NCBI GenBank assembly: GCA_032622095.1
Contig: CP136069.1
Coordinates: forward strand, 203,840,690-203,904,689
Source of the DNA: Siphonodentalium dalli
Lineage: Eukaryota > Mollusca > Scaphopoda > Gadilida > Siphonodentaliidae
Direction: 5' to 3'
DNA: 64,000 nucleotides
Every line of letters starts with the position of its first letter. Within the stretch, counting starts at the first letter, position 1. This document shows positions 47,601 to 52,790 of the stretch, piece by piece. Below the pieces are notes generated by a model, which was not told the DNA's origin, ran no database searches, and saw only the letters and a list, made by a program, of their open reading frames with translations. Position numbers and translations under genes: made by a program.

Positions 47601-48842
47601 ATGAGTCTAATTAACATCTAGTTTTGACAAAATTACACAATAAAATATCTGGTCTCTGCTAACAGTAAACCATTAATGTTCGTTAGCTAAACAACCACAC
47701 CTTTTAGACCAGAAAATATTCGAAATAAAATCCATATTAATCGATAGAAGCATTTCCGGACAGGAGTCTTCGATTCATATCTAATATTTTCTACCCTAGT
47801 AACTATATAATACAATTTTACAAATAGATAATTCACCTTTAACCCTTTTACCCAACAAAAGGGCCCTGTGCCAATGCATTCTCTTATATATGCGAGTCGA
47901 CCATAGGTCGCCTCGCATATATAAGAGAATGCATTGGCTTAACACATTAAAAAATATATAATTGTTAAAGAATGTAAGAAAAAATGGTAAAAAGTGTTAA
48001 AAAAAAAATTTTGTTTAGGCCAATGCATTCTCTTATATATGCGAGGCGACCTATGGTCGACTCGCATATATAAGAGAATGCATTGGCACAGGGCATAACT
48101 GTAACTATCACAATGTGGTCAAGGAGCCGGTTCCAATGATATCCATATTTGTATGGTTCTATTGAGACAGACCGAAGATATTTTAGGCTGTTGAAGCTTT
48201 ATTTGGCCGGTTTTGGCCGGTTTGTTGGGTAAAGGGTTAAGTGATGCTATCCTGCACAGCAGTGGCCTCATCTGCTATGGGAGACCCAGATGGTGAATAA
48301 TGTGATGTGCACCCATTGGGCACCTTCATTATGCATTGTGTCATCAACCAATTTTGGGATATAGAGAAACTAAACTAGAAAAGAAACAAAAACCTTGTTA
48401 ATTTGATATTAAAGATACTTTCCAAAAATGAGGCCTAAGCAGAATGAGGTCCCCAAAATGTGAATTTAGTACCCGCTGTGGAAGTATATATATAAGAGAA
48501 TGCACAGGTACAAGATCTTTAATGCTGCACCAGCGCAGTTCCCATCATCAAAGGTTTAAAGTTTTCAACAACCTGTTTTTGGTCGCAAAATATTTGGTTG
48601 AAAATGTCTATGTTTCAACTGAGGAGATTTTAATGGTTTTTTTTGTCACAAAATAAATAAATAAAGATTAATAAATATTGCTATACGATGCAAGTTGCTA
48701 AATCTGTTTATTTATCGAAACCTGACCAAACTTTAAAAAAATTTAGATTTAAATTAAAGATACCTTTGTGATTTCGAGTTCCATTTAGCTCGACAGAGAG
48801 GACAATTTAAGTGTTCCGATTGCCTCCTGCATTCTTCAAACC
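14917..48842 (-). CDS. MAP3K1: MAP3K1 (MEKK1) orthologue, spliced, N-terminus not in view
   Basis: Serine/threonine MAP kinase kinase kinase that activates MAP2K4/7 in the JNK pathway and also carries a RING E3 ligase domain. It acts in the cytoplasm. Twelve exons join in phase: 48764-48842, 46490-46637, 43450-43692, 40524-40645, 38915-39006, 31153-32454, 28230-28390, 26298-26625, 25589-25720, 19994-20136, 17208-17339 and 14917-15072. Together they give 1011 residues plus stop, close to the human protein from the RING end onward (recalled, about 1040). Kinase motifs are present: glycine loop IGTGAYSSC, lysine in LMAVKQ, HRDLKGANLL split across an intron, DFG, and MAPE. All GT/AG sites and phases agree. 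The first RING half, the SWIM region and the start codon are missing from the window or unrecognised. Confidence 0.95.
15073..15814. other. MAP3K1 last intron, proximal part
   Basis: Intronic AT-rich sequence. Includes a partial left end of the 'CTATACTAAA' MITE family at about 15627-15680. No other gene seen. Confidence 0.6.
15815..16276. mobile_element. MITE with 'TGTGACCCGCCATATC' ends carrying two hairpin cassettes
   Basis: Left end TGTGACCCGCCATATCAAAT pairs with the right end ATTTGATATGGCGGGTCACA, and pairing continues through 'ccagtcgtaagtcg'. Hairpin cassettes at 15866-15934 and 16157-16225 are in opposite orientation. These ends are unrelated to the TTAA families that carry the same cassette. 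Confidence 0.88.
16776..16922. mobile_element. Hairpin MITE
   Basis: Inverted arms 'atctcacac..gtgctattttatacg' and complement flank a centre with 'tgagcctcggtaaacctcggctca'. Intronic. Confidence 0.75.
17208..17339 (-). CDS. MAP3K1: MAP3K1 exon: kinase activation segment to C-lobe
   Basis: Forty-four codons, [18 protein letters not shown] through NHLALIFK, with acceptor 'cttacag' and donor 'gtatga'. DVWG/S-type helix F and the PPW motif match the MAP3K1 C-lobe. Both ends are phase 0. Confidence 0.96.
17666..17800. mobile_element. Hairpin MITE
   Basis: CCATATAGT...GACGAGATACAA pairs with its complement ending CTATATGG. The arms continue through 'ttattttcgc' and 'atgattcagcaaat'. It lies in a MAP3K1 intron. 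Confidence 0.8.
17929..18508. repeat. 26/28-bp minisatellite, 21 copies
   Basis: Units of 'gagaacgtgcctttattatg' plus 'atagttct' (28 bp) or a form 2 bp shorter, in mixed order. 'gaacgtgcc' occurs 21 times. Intronic. Confidence 0.95.
18603..19556. repeat. 38-bp minisatellite, about 25 copies
   Basis: Units contain 'ggaaataaatatcttat' and 'tatacctcccaag'. Two positions vary in discrete states: ttattat or gttacta, and catgg or aaggg. Neighbouring units carry different combinations. The array ends directly against a foldback element. Intronic. Confidence 0.95.
19557..19925. mobile_element. Foldback element, 'GCAGAATGAGGTC' family
   Basis: Starts 'tgtgtctgacatttgcagaa' and contains two inverted blocks around a spacer with 'caatgttaatttcaggc'. 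The right end fades before the MAP3K1 exon at 19994. Confidence 0.75.
19994..20136 (-). CDS. MAP3K1: MAP3K1 exon: DFG to APE
   Basis: Encodes [20 protein letters not shown] through [17 protein letters not shown]: catalytic-loop end, DFG magnesium-binding motif and activation segment. Acceptor 'ctcacag', donor 'gtaagt'. Starts at phase 1 (completing Gly) and ends at phase 0. Confidence 0.97.
20137..20491. other. MAP3K1 intron, no distinct feature
   Basis: Intronic sequence with fragments of the GGAC-type repeat family. No gene. Confidence 0.5.
20492..22825 (+). repeat. Long dispersed repeat, copy 1 (about 2.3 kb)
   Basis: Begins 'aacgagaggccgatcacgat' and ends after a GGAC-rich run (22720-22760) at 'accatacatggtatgggta'. 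A direct copy at 41389-43390 shares the same start, end and most of the interior, but lacks about 600 bp (20640-21240 here). No ORF with a known domain. Confidence 0.85.
22826..23612 (+). repeat. GGAC-type degenerate repeat ('gggccataactc')
   Basis: Repeated blocks of 'gggccataactc..aaaatggg.gga.caaaccc' end in GGAC runs. A 61-bp direct duplication ('aacaatcgggagacaaaaat') lies at 23444-23568. ORFs here follow the GGAC microsatellite and are not genes. Confidence 0.75.
23613..24696. mobile_element. Composite MITE: 'CATGACTGGAGC' left, 'ACCCAACA' right, hAT-like insertion inside
   Basis: The left end is TTAACGCTTTTATGACTGGA. The interior right half (24562-24659) is the 'ACCCAACA' family end TGTTGGGTAAAGGGTTAA. 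The outer right end returns to the first family ('gctcccgccatgaaagggttaa'). The two families appear joined through the shared hairpin cassette, and a hAT-like element split the left cassette. Confidence 0.75.
23675..24421. mobile_element. hAT-like non-autonomous element
   Basis: Ends TTGTGTTGAAACAACTAGG and CTAATCGTTTCAACACTA match the family at 5553-6463. The 8-bp target duplication ATTCTCTT / ATTATCTT (7 of 8) lies inside a hairpin cassette. 747 bp, no transposase recognised. Confidence 0.8.
24697..25196 (+). repeat. GGAC-type degenerate repeat
   Basis: Two blocks of about 170 bp with 'aaagggc..taactctgg' and 'ttacctgtatttt' type phrases, ending in a 'gatggctagacagatggacc' run at 25090-25160. 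Confidence 0.7.
25197..25452. mobile_element. TTAA-flanked MITE, 'CCATGACTGGAGC' family (worn)
   Basis: Left TTAACCATTCCATGACAGG, right 'catctcccatcatataaggg'. Two diverged hairpin copies inside. Confidence 0.7.
25589..25720 (-). CDS. MAP3K1: MAP3K1 exon: kinase hinge to HRD
   Basis: Encodes [18 protein letters not shown] through [18 protein letters not shown]: helix D/E and the HRD catalytic motif, where most MAP3K1 proteins read IIHRDVK (recalled). Acceptor 'tttaccag', donor 'gtaata'. Phase 1 at both ends. Confidence 0.97.
26045..26090 (-). pseudogene. Fragment of the MAP3K1 kinase exon duplicated into its own intron
   Basis: About 40 bp ('atgtatttcttcagttatcg' onward, with 'tcaacaaccttct') repeats exon sequence at 26393-26425 in direct orientation with few changes. 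It has no splice sites of its own and is a decayed partial duplication. Confidence 0.8.
26110..26276. repeat. Dispersed repeat next to a splice donor, copy 1
   Basis: About 170 bp, from 'ataatttaactgagatg' through 'caatattgaatcaacgat' to 'gcaattgctcc'. It ends about 22 bp into the intron after the donor at 26298. A second copy sits equally close to the donor at 46490. Confidence 0.85.
26298..26625 (-). CDS. MAP3K1: MAP3K1 exon: start of kinase domain
   Basis: Begins [10 protein letters not shown] and carries [20 protein letters not shown] (glycine loop), LMAVKQ (ATP-binding lysine), [20 protein letters not shown] (helix C glutamate to strand 4) and FVEWMPG. Acceptor 'tttttcag' with CAG as first codon (a second possible AG lies 3 nt inward). 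Donor 'gtatga', phase 1. It is flanked on both sides by duplicated fragments of itself. Confidence 0.97.
26713..26760 (-). pseudogene. Second duplicated fragment of the MAP3K1 kinase exon
   Basis: 'aatattctccagat' and 'gagaggtgaggctacccgatt'-type sequence of exon positions 26558-26615 recurs here in direct orientation with a 10-bp deletion and a few substitutions. Confidence 0.75.
26776..27502. mobile_element. hAT-like non-autonomous element with exact 8-bp target duplication
   Basis: GACTCTAT flanks both sides (26768-26775 and 27503-27510). Ends TAGGGGTCGCGATA and, inverted, TACGGGTGTGAGATA. 727 bp. ORFs inside (62 and 67 codons) have no transposase motif. Lies in a MAP3K1 intron. Confidence 0.85.
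27560..28255 (-). repeat. 62-bp array built from a MAP3K1 exon end and its splice donor, 11 copies
   Basis: The unit contains 'tgcattgtgggagatatttg' and 'catcaggttg.acgaggatag'. The last 25 bp of the exon at 28230-28390 with its donor GTAAGC form part of every unit, so on the minus strand the exon edge is followed by ten more edge-plus-donor copies. Several copies carry a 7-bp 'tgtgtac' insertion. Some have lost the GT (for example near 27596 and 27720). Confidence 0.92.
28230..28390 (-). CDS. MAP3K1: MAP3K1 exon: acidic linker before the kinase
   Basis: Encodes [20 protein letters not shown] and a proline-rich tail ending PILVQPD. It aligns by eye with the human 'EEALA.AMAMS' stretch before the kinase (recalled). 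Acceptor 'tctccttcag', donor 'gtaagc'. Starts at phase 1, ends at phase 0. The chosen donor is the first of eleven arrayed copies, so nearby alternative donors exist. Confidence 0.9.
28439..28831. mobile_element. TTAA-flanked MITE, 'ACCCAACA' family, full length
   Basis: TTAACCCTTTACCCAACAG to TGTTGGGTAAAGGGTTAA, hairpin cassettes at 28469-28537 and 28609-28677. Ends 49 bp from the acceptor of the exon at 28390. Confidence 0.92.
28832..28862 (-). repeat. Single inverted monomer of the 60-64 kb satellite
   Basis: On the minus strand this reads 'actcactgtgagtgccttgg', the most conserved part of the satellite at 60340-64000. It directly abuts the right end of the MITE at 28831. Confidence 0.8.
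28977..29430. mobile_element. TTAA-flanked MITE, 'ACCCAACA' family, inverted copy
   Basis: Same family in the opposite orientation to 28439-28831, only 145 bp away. Hairpin cassettes at 29130-29198 and 29332-29400. The AT-rich spacer is longer by duplication of 'acattttataattttttctt' type sequence. The pair could fold into a long inverted repeat. Confidence 0.92.
29455..29552. repeat. 27-bp tandem repeat, 3-4 copies
   Basis: Units of 'tgtgtataatactgagtaaa' plus 'tgcat'. Confidence 0.85.
29553..30090. other. Intronic stretch without recognised features
   Basis: A 60-codon plus-strand ORF (29674-29856) has no recognised domain. Nothing else seen. Confidence 0.5.
30091..30499. mobile_element. 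TTAA-flanked MITE, 'CAGTGCC' family, with one hairpin cassette
   Basis: TTAACCCTTTCAGTGCCAAG on the left, GGCACTGAAAGGGTTAA on the right, TTAA at both sides. Hairpin cassette at 30142-30210. Contains the subterminal palindrome GGGCCGATGAGATCGGCCC at about 30462. This is the third TTAA family carrying the cassette. Confidence 0.88.
30718..31132. mobile_element. Foldback element, 'GCAGAATGAGGTC' family, full length
   Basis: Begins CAAGCCTTGAAATAGTGTGT and ends with the inverted sequence 'acacactatttgcaggctttg'. Two hairpin blocks surround a spacer. It ends 20 bp inside the intron after the MAP3K1 donor at 31153. Confidence 0.88.
31153..32454 (-). CDS. MAP3K1: MAP3K1 large exon: end of helical (TOG-like) region and Ser/Thr-rich linker
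   Basis: 433 codons. The first about 190 residues ([42 protein letters not shown]) match the C-terminal part of the MAP3K1 armadillo/TOG-like region. The rest is low-complexity and rich in Ser, Thr, Pro and Asp, with a CKCCQ cysteine cluster and an EMLEFDI motif, ending [16 protein letters not shown] (human has FKSEVAVLSPEK, recalled). A single uninterrupted large exon here is also typical of vertebrate MAP3K1. Acceptor 'tttttcag', donor 'gtacat'. Phase 1 at both ends. Confidence 0.95.
32530..32606. repeat. 38-bp direct duplication
   Basis: 'tttctctctctccgtttata' plus 'taggtttgatggtatact', twice in tandem, in the intron upstream of the large exon. Confidence 0.9.
32607..33420. other. MAP3K1 intron with a hairpin at about 33056-33142
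   Basis: The hairpin arms are 'gtttctctcatatgatattt' and its complement. No gene seen. Confidence 0.65.
33421..33736. mobile_element. 316-bp MITE with 56-bp perfect inverted ends
   Basis: ATAATATTTATAAATAATAT at 33421 through ACTGAACTAT is repeated exactly, inverted, at 33681-33736. Its TIR core 'ttccttaagggaagccc.aactgaac' is a variant of the larger element's TIR 'ttccgccaaggagaagccctcaactga', so both belong to one family. Confidence 0.92.
34580..35850 (+). repeat. Tandem/dispersed 175-200 bp repeat, 4 copies
   Basis: 'gtatcccgaaggtattacga' and 'gatgtgggccactgcacc' recur at about 34605/34665, 34790/34843, 34980/35033 and 35685/35737. Units 2 and 4 are nearly identical over 160 bp. GC content is higher than in the surroundings. 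Frames are open in short pieces on both strands, with no domain I recognise. Confidence 0.85.
38746..38909. mobile_element. TTAA-type MITE, 'CCATGACTGGAGC' family, abutting a splice donor
   Basis: The right end 'caagtcatggaagggttaa' ends at 38909. On the minus strand the MAP3K1 donor reads GTTTG then TTAACCCTTCC, so the element begins at intron position +6. Left part truncated. Confidence 0.8.
38915..39006 (-). CDS. MAP3K1: MAP3K1 exon: helical repeat region
   Basis: Encodes [20 protein letters not shown] followed by [10 protein letters not shown]. The human counterpart QLS.ST..ELCKGQ.GELAVGREI (recalled) is nearly identical. Acceptor 'attttcag', donor 'gtttgt' (unusual, see MITE at 38909). 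Starts at phase 2, ends at phase 1. Confidence 0.96.
39073..39339. mobile_element. TTAA-flanked MITE, 'CCATGACTGGAGC' family
   Basis: From TTAAATAAACCTTTCTTGACG to CCGTCATGGAAGGGTTAA with diverged hairpin copies. It starts 67 bp upstream of the exon at 39006. Confidence 0.75.
39340..39839. other. Intronic stretch with an unassigned 116-codon ORF
   Basis: A plus-strand ORF at 39327-39677 begins inside the preceding MITE and ends without a recognised domain or splice context. I do not call it a gene. Confidence 0.4.
39840..40270. mobile_element. Foldback elements, 'GCAGAATGAGGTC' family (one truncated, one full)
   Basis: A truncated copy (39840-39912) precedes a full copy (about 39951-40266) that starts at 'aatagtgtgtctgtcat' and ends 'acacactatttgcagactt'. 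The host sequence between them ('tttcaggcctgagtatgac') is a piece of the 115-120 bp repeat at 40276-40523. Confidence 0.75.
40276..40523 (-). repeat. 115-120 bp tandem duplication including a MAP3K1 splice-donor region
   Basis: 'actcacctggtcccgacaac' at 40281 copies the exon-donor boundary 'gctcacctggtcccgtcgac' at 40518. Between them two units of 'cacagactggagcag' to 'tgtgggttattttcaggc' repeat in tandem. A third, weaker copy of the donor edge lies near 40405. The exon edge has been multiplied together with adjacent intron. Confidence 0.8.
40524..40645 (-). CDS. MAP3K1: MAP3K1 exon: helical repeat region
   Basis: Encodes [20 protein letters not shown] and [20 protein letters not shown], matching human TLR.MLVYTPC and LLQPV.DTILVKCAD (recalled). 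Acceptor 'tttttcag', donor 'gtgagc'. Starts at phase 0, ends at phase 2. Confidence 0.96.
40738..40848. mobile_element. 111-bp foldback element, 'GCAGAATGAGGTC' family
   Basis: CAAGCCTTGAAATAGTGTGT at the left pairs exactly with the right end, leaving a short centre. It is the minimal form of the family. Confidence 0.92.
41033..43422. mobile_element. Element with 'TGTCACCCC' inverted ends containing a nested long repeat
   Basis: TGTCACCCCTTTCGTTCA at 41033 pairs with the complement of 'tgaacaaagggggtgaca' ending at 43422, followed by 'gctgggtacccaactga' motifs at both ends (three copies on the left). The long dispersed repeat occupies 41389-43390. The right end lies 28 bp from the MAP3K1 donor at 43450. 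Confidence 0.75.
41389..43390 (+). repeat. Long dispersed repeat, copy 2 (internally deleted)
   Basis: Direct copy of 20492-22825 with the same start and the same 'accatac.atggtatgggta' end after a GGAC run (43278-43322). Lacks about 600 bp of copy 1. Extra 'gggccataactctg' units occur at 42960-43200. Confidence 0.85.
43450..43692 (-). CDS. MAP3K1: MAP3K1 exon: helical (TOG-like) region start
   Basis: Eighty-one codons, [20 protein letters not shown] through [13 protein letters not shown], matching human FGMELVGCLFSRNW.VRE and DPVYKVYVA (recalled). Acceptor 'ttttccag', donor 'gtaagt'. Phase 0 at both ends. This helical region is the part of MAP3K1 described as a TOG-like tubulin-binding domain. 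Confidence 0.97.
43693..44993. other. MAP3K1 intron with poly-G tracts
   Basis: G runs at 43746-43759 (14) and 44585-44616 (32). Two diverged direct copies of a block containing 'gacatattgaatgataaa' and 'catgttaaggtaa.caaa' occur near 44530 and 44730. ORFs here (69, 94 and 66 codons) show no domain. Confidence 0.6.
44994..45247. mobile_element. Foldback element, 'GCAGAATGAGGTC' family
   Basis: CAAGCCTTGAAATAGGGTGT and its exact inverted end. Two hairpins of 'ggtgaattt.gtgatg' type lie back to back around 'cttacacctcagcag'. Confidence 0.92.
45719..45973 (+). CDS. Possible first exon of an unidentified gene
   Basis: Opens with ATG ([18 protein letters not shown]) and continues with a basic, Ser/Pro-rich stretch ([15 protein letters not shown]). 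The composition is more protein-like than other intronic ORFs. The frame stays open to a possible donor (CCG|GTGATT at 45973) and stops eight nt later if unspliced. It lies on the opposite strand inside a MAP3K1 intron. A CACGTG box lies upstream (about 45412) and a TGACGTCA box downstream (about 46056), but no core promoter is evident. No family recognised. It could be chance. Confidence 0.25.
46290..46462. repeat. Dispersed repeat next to a splice donor, copy 2
   Basis: Matches 26110-26276 ('ataatttaactgagatgg', 'caatattgaatcaacgat', 'gacagcaattgctccc'). Ends about 28 bp into the intron after the donor at 46490. Confidence 0.85.
46490..46637 (-). CDS. MAP3K1: MAP3K1 exon: linker after the RING
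   Basis: Forty-nine codons: [20 protein letters not shown], then [17 protein letters not shown], which parallels human 'IPPAYKDLAEPWIQ' (recalled) between RING and helical region. Acceptor 'ttttgcag', donor 'gtaagt'. Starts at phase 2, ends at phase 0. Confidence 0.92.
46840..47280 (+). repeat. GGAC-type degenerate repeat
   Basis: Three blocks of about 130-160 bp with 'aattattgaaatcggttcat' and 'aaaataagtcgaaaa', ending in GGAC runs (47168-47230) and 'agtatacccccca'. ORFs follow the microsatellite. Confidence 0.8.
47281..47838. other. Intronic stretch without recognised features
   Basis: An inverted pair ('cctgtccggaaaggcttcta' near 47390 and its complement near 47745) suggests a worn inverted-repeat element. 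No gene. Confidence 0.55.
47839..48240. mobile_element. TTAA-flanked MITE, 'ACCCAACA' family, full length
   Basis: Hairpin cassettes at 47870-47938 and 48019-48087. Same right portion as 10424-10822. Immediately followed by a partial foldback element. Confidence 0.92.
48241..48560. mobile_element. Foldback fragment fused to a 'CCATGACTGGAGC' MITE fragment
   Basis: 'gtgatgctatcctgcacagc' to 'aagcagaatgaggtccc' belongs to the foldback family. From about 48484 the sequence switches to the right part of the other MITE family ('gaatgcacaggtacaagatc', 'gctgcaccagcgcag'). Confidence 0.65.
48764..48842 (-). CDS. MAP3K1: MAP3K1 exon: end of the RING finger (first visible exon)
   Basis: Twenty-five codons, [20 protein letters not shown] then NSKSQ. 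The CPLC pair supplies the last zinc-binding cysteines of the RING, and human reads WAEECRRN...ICPLCRSKW (recalled). Acceptor 'gcttgcag', donor 'gtatct'. Starts at phase 1, ends at phase 2. The exon with the earlier RING cysteines and histidine should lie upstream (higher coordinates) but was not found. Confidence 0.95.
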
Positions 48843-48954
48843 CTGCAAGCAAAACATGGTGTTATTAAATAATTTTATACTGTAATCGTTTTGTTCACAT
48901 AACAATGGTTTCAACACGTGAAATTTCGTGATTGGAGAACTATCAATAATGAAT

Positions 48955-49167
48955 ACAAGTGCATCGCTGGGCAGAGGTAACGCCCCCGACTGTACAATCA
49001 GAGAGGATTTTTCTTATTTTTGTGCAAATACTTATTAAATGGCACTTTGTAAAAATCCAAAATCAAGTTATCATCTGGAAACCAAAAAAAGTAGCAGAAA
49101 ACCTGAATTTTCTAAGTTCAAAAAGGGGCGTAACTCTGGAAAAAATGGGCGGACGAAACCACGGCTA
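48955..49167 (+). repeat. Repeat copy cut by the assembly gap
   Basis: From 'aagtgcatcgctgggcagag' to 'acgaaaccacggcta', the sequence is an inverted near-copy of 54240-54478. The assembly stops in mid-repeat at 49167. Confidence 0.88.
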
Positions 49168-49267
49168 NNNNNNNNNNNNNNNNNNNNNNNNNNNNNNNNN
49201 NNNNNNNNNNNNNNNNNNNNNNNNNNNNNNNNNNNNNNNNNNNNNNNNNNNNNNNNNNNNNNNNNNN
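49168..49267. other. Assembly gap of exactly 100 N
   Basis: One hundred N, the conventional placeholder for a gap of unknown size. The left edge is in a dispersed repeat and the right edge in a tandem duplication inside a probable LTR. Confidence 0.99.
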
Positions 49268-49340
49268 TCCTGTTTCACTGATGTTAATGACATTGTAGCT
49301 CTTCCTGTTTCACTGATGTTAATGACACTGTAGCTCAACA
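49268..49340 (-). repeat. Probable start of copia 3' LTR, with a 35-bp tandem duplication
   Basis: On the minus strand a polypurine tract (49341-49362) is followed at 49340 by TGTTGAGCTACAG, a typical copia LTR start. Two 35-bp units ('cactgatgttaatgacat') follow and run into the gap. Confidence 0.65.
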
Positions 49341-49431
49341 ATCTCCCTCTTTTCTCTTTTTTAGTTGTTTTAGTTCTTTGATAAAACCACAGAAATATTT
49401 ACAAATATACAGTCCGTATCATCCATTTCTC

Positions 49432-49797
49432 CTAAATGTCAATTGCTACTTTCCCTCTCTGGAATGTAGCAATCAGCTGCTCGCCGGAAGCACCTCGTTT
49501 TGTTAGGCAATTTGCAAGCTGACTCGAACCTGGGCACCATCGAATGCTTTCTACTTCACCTCGATCAAGACATTGTTTCATCGCACCAATATCGATTCGT
49601 GGGCGTTTATCATCAACCATTTTAGTTGTGTGCACAGCTTCCACCACACTCCTGTTATCCACATAGGCAACAATGGGGATCTTTGTCTCTTGGATACTGC
49701 ACAATTCACATAACACTTTCCTGACATATATCGCCTCCTCGACACCTTCCTGCAAGCTCATTGCTTCGGCAGCCAATGTTGAACGCACCACTCTTTT
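49432..49797 (-). pseudogene. Copia RNase H fragment
   Basis: Carries AAEAMSLQEGVEEAIYV, the YVDNRSV active-site strand and LANCLTKRGA, the usual copia C-terminal signature, then a stop at 49432. It is separated from its reverse transcriptase by about 970 bp of inserted repeat, so it cannot be translated with it. Confidence 0.93.
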
Positions 49798-49799
49798 TA

Positions 49800-50770
49800 T
49801 ATGCCCTTTTGAAAAAAAGGCCGTATTATAGTATTGGTCTGTCCGTCCGGGCGTCCGTCCGTCCCGTCCGTCCGTCCGTCCGTTAACCTGTTGTCCGGAT
49901 GATAACTTTAGTTAGAGTGAACCAAAATTAGTAAAATTTGGTATGTGGGTTTATTAGCCGAAAAGTAAGTTCAAGTTCGAATTTGGGTTCCGCCCGCCAA
50001 TTTTCACCGGAGTTATGCCCCTTATTTAACGTTTTTTGACTTAGAAAATCCTTGAAATTTGTTGTCCGGATGATAACTTTAGTATAGTTTATCGGAATGA
50101 ATCCAAATTTGGTATATTACTTTCTCCCACCAAAACACAGGTAAAGTTCGAACTTGGGTTCTGTCCGACCATTTTTGGCAGAGTTATGCCCCTTTTTCGA
50201 CTCAGAAAATTCAGTTTTTCTTATGTTTTTTGGTTTCCGGATGATAACTCGATTTTGGAATGTTTATACGCAAAACCCGTATTTTTGTGGATTACATATA
50301 TCGAAATACAGCTCAAGTCCGAATTTCGTTTTAATCCGATAATTTTTGCGAGAGTTATGGCCCCTTTTTTGACGTAATTTGACTTAGAAAATCCATGAAA
50401 TTTGTTGTCCGGATGATAACTTTAGTTAGAGTGAACCGATTTCAATCAAATTTGGTTTGTGGGTTTATTAGGAGAAAAGACAGCTCAAGTTCGAATTTGG
50501 GTTCCGTCCGCCAATTTTCACCGAGTTATGCCCCTTATTTGACGTAATTTGACTTAGAAAATCCTGAAATTTGTTGTCCGCATGATAACTTTACTAGAGC
50601 TTATCGGATTCAATGATAATTTGGTATATTACTTTCTCCCACCAAAACACAGGTCAAGTTCAAATTTGAGTTCCGTCCGCCAATTTTTACCAGAGTTATG
50701 TCCCTTTTTTACCAGTTTCCGCCGACCCAAGAGAGGGCGTATATTGCACGCCCAGCGTAGCTCTTGTTAT
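49800..50770 (+). repeat. GGAC/GTCC-type repeat inserted into the copia element
   Basis: Begins with GTCC runs (49845-49885), followed by about five 170-190 bp units with 'tgttgtccggatgataactt' and 'gagttatgcccctt', and ends 'gggcgtatattgcacgccc'. The copia reading frame resumes on both sides. Possible short target duplication around CATA (49801-49803 and 50774-50776 side). Confidence 0.85.
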
Positions 50771-52339
50771 CTTATGGCAGTTCCAAGATAGAGGACAGCT
50801 CAATTTATCTGGATTTACGACAAATAGAACATATGCCATTGTACTGCTGATTCCATCAGGCAAATTTTCATAAGCAGCATCTGTAAAAACCACTAATTTC
50901 CACTTATCATCTGAAGGAAGTCCCATGAATGGAAATCGAATTGATGTTGTCTCAGATTTCACTCTTGATATGATCTTCACTGCTCTAGCCAGATCACAAA
51001 CTTGACCTTTTCTGAATTTAGTGCTCAGTTCTATTAACTCAAAAGCCAAATCAGGTCTTGTCCCTTGCACAATCCAATTTAGACTTCCAACAATAGAACG
51101 CAGATCAGTGTATTCATTCATACTTAATTCATCATTTTTGCAGGCAACTCTTTCCGCATGTAACTCAATGTCTCTTACTCCATGAATATAGTTATTCTGG
51201 TGCAGAATTATTTCATCAACTTTCTGTTCAATGTGGAACCCAACGTAAGTGAATTTTACCTCCTCTACTTTTCCAGCTAGGAAACGCTGTCGCAAGCCAC
51301 CCATTACATGTTCGTTAAAATCCTTATCACCAGCATGAAGAAAGTCATCCACATGGCTGAGAAGTATTCCTTGTAGTTCACCATCTTTTCCTCGTTTGTA
51401 GAACAGAGAAGGATCTAATGTAGATAGCTCACAACCAAGATGAGTTATTTCATGTACAACACTTGTGTAGAATTGCCGAGCTGCATCTTTTAAACCATAC
51501 CAGCATGTTTTCAACTTCCAAACTTTTCCTTCTGTCTGAGCTTCTTTAGGAGGTCTGATGAAGACTTCCCTTTCCAATTTTTTTCCTTGGAGGAACGCTG
51601 ACTTAATATCAGCTGTTTTAACATTCCATTTTTTATTTACTGCCAATGTCAAGAATAGTCTTATGGATACTTTGCTTACAGTAGGTGAATCATTTTGTGT
51701 CAAACCTTCCTCCTCAAATCCATGGGCGACTAAACGGGCCTGGACATCAGCTCCCCGTTGTGTCAGTACCCAGCGTGTAGAAATGCATTGTTGTCCATTT
51801 TCATTTACCTCTTCATAAGTATCAAAGTCCTTTAACTTCTGAAGCTCTTGAATTATTGCATTCCCACACGAAGGATCATGAAGTCTGTCCTTTGGCACAA
51901 ATGTCATCAACACTTCTTCGGTTTGACTGGTCCTTTTCCACTGAACACTATTCAAATCAATACTCATTTTGTTTCCATCTTTCATCTGTAGATTGAACCA
52001 GGATTTATTTGTTCCAGTCGCTTTCCCAGCTCTACCAATAACAGTACCAGGAATCCATTCATCTCCATCTTCCAGATGATACTCAATTTCATCACCTGTT
52101 TTCAGCATGATCTTCTCGTCTGACGCAGCTTTGGGTGTCACAATGTTCTGAACAGAATCTTTTTCACCGACGTTTTCTGTGAATACTTCAATTTTCGACT
52201 CAACTGCTTGTTCGACACACGTATCTTCTTTAAGATCACCTGGATCTGGGTTCATATTGTAAGAGTTGGCTTTAATAAGTCGGTTTGGAGAAACTCTCAC
52301 AAATGTTCCTCCATGTCTCAGAAACACAACTTTGCCATC
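50768..52339 (-). pseudogene. Copia reverse transcriptase fragment
   Basis: About 520 codons. Visible blocks are RWVLTQRGADVQARLVAHGF, KTADIKSAFLQG, CWYGLKDAARQFY, the catalytic SHVDDFLHAG (canonical form YVDD, so His replaces Tyr) and SIVGSLNWIVQGTRPDLAF. These are characteristic of copia polymerase. The reading frame ends in the inserted repeat and is cut off from integrase by a stop at 52340-52342. Confidence 0.95.
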
Positions 52340-52790
52340 TTAGAAAACCACTTTTGCAGGTCCAAGCCATTTGTCTTTTCCCTCCCTTTTATAAAACACT
52401 CTATCTCCATTAGAATAGCACTGTTCTGCTGCACTGACCTTGCCTCGTAGAGCTCGTCGGATTCTCTCATCAGCTTCTGTCTGAATAAATGCCCTACGAG
52501 CAGAATGTAGAGTATTCATGTGTTCTGCAAAGACTTCACTCATTGTTTTACCATCCATTGCTGCAATATTATCCGTCATGATGTTGGGTATTTTTGGATT
52601 GAAGCTGAACACAAGTTGATAACTACTGAACCCATTCCACATTTGTAATGAATTACGAGCCATATTGGGCCAACATAACAGAATATCATCAGGAGTGTCC
52701 TTGTTATCATCTTGAAGTTTTAGCAGCATAGAATCTGTTATTGAATGTACTCGTTCACAAAGCCCATTCTGAAGTCCGGTTACTAGGCAA
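52340..52790 (-). pseudogene. Copia integrase C-terminal part
   Basis: NGLCERVHSI supplies the catalytic glutamate block of the DDE core, followed by the WNGFSSYQLVF region and a GDRVFYKREG C-terminal domain. The frame ends with TAA at 52340-52342, directly before the sequence that continues the polyprotein. The upstream part of the core is absent beyond about 52790. Confidence 0.88.
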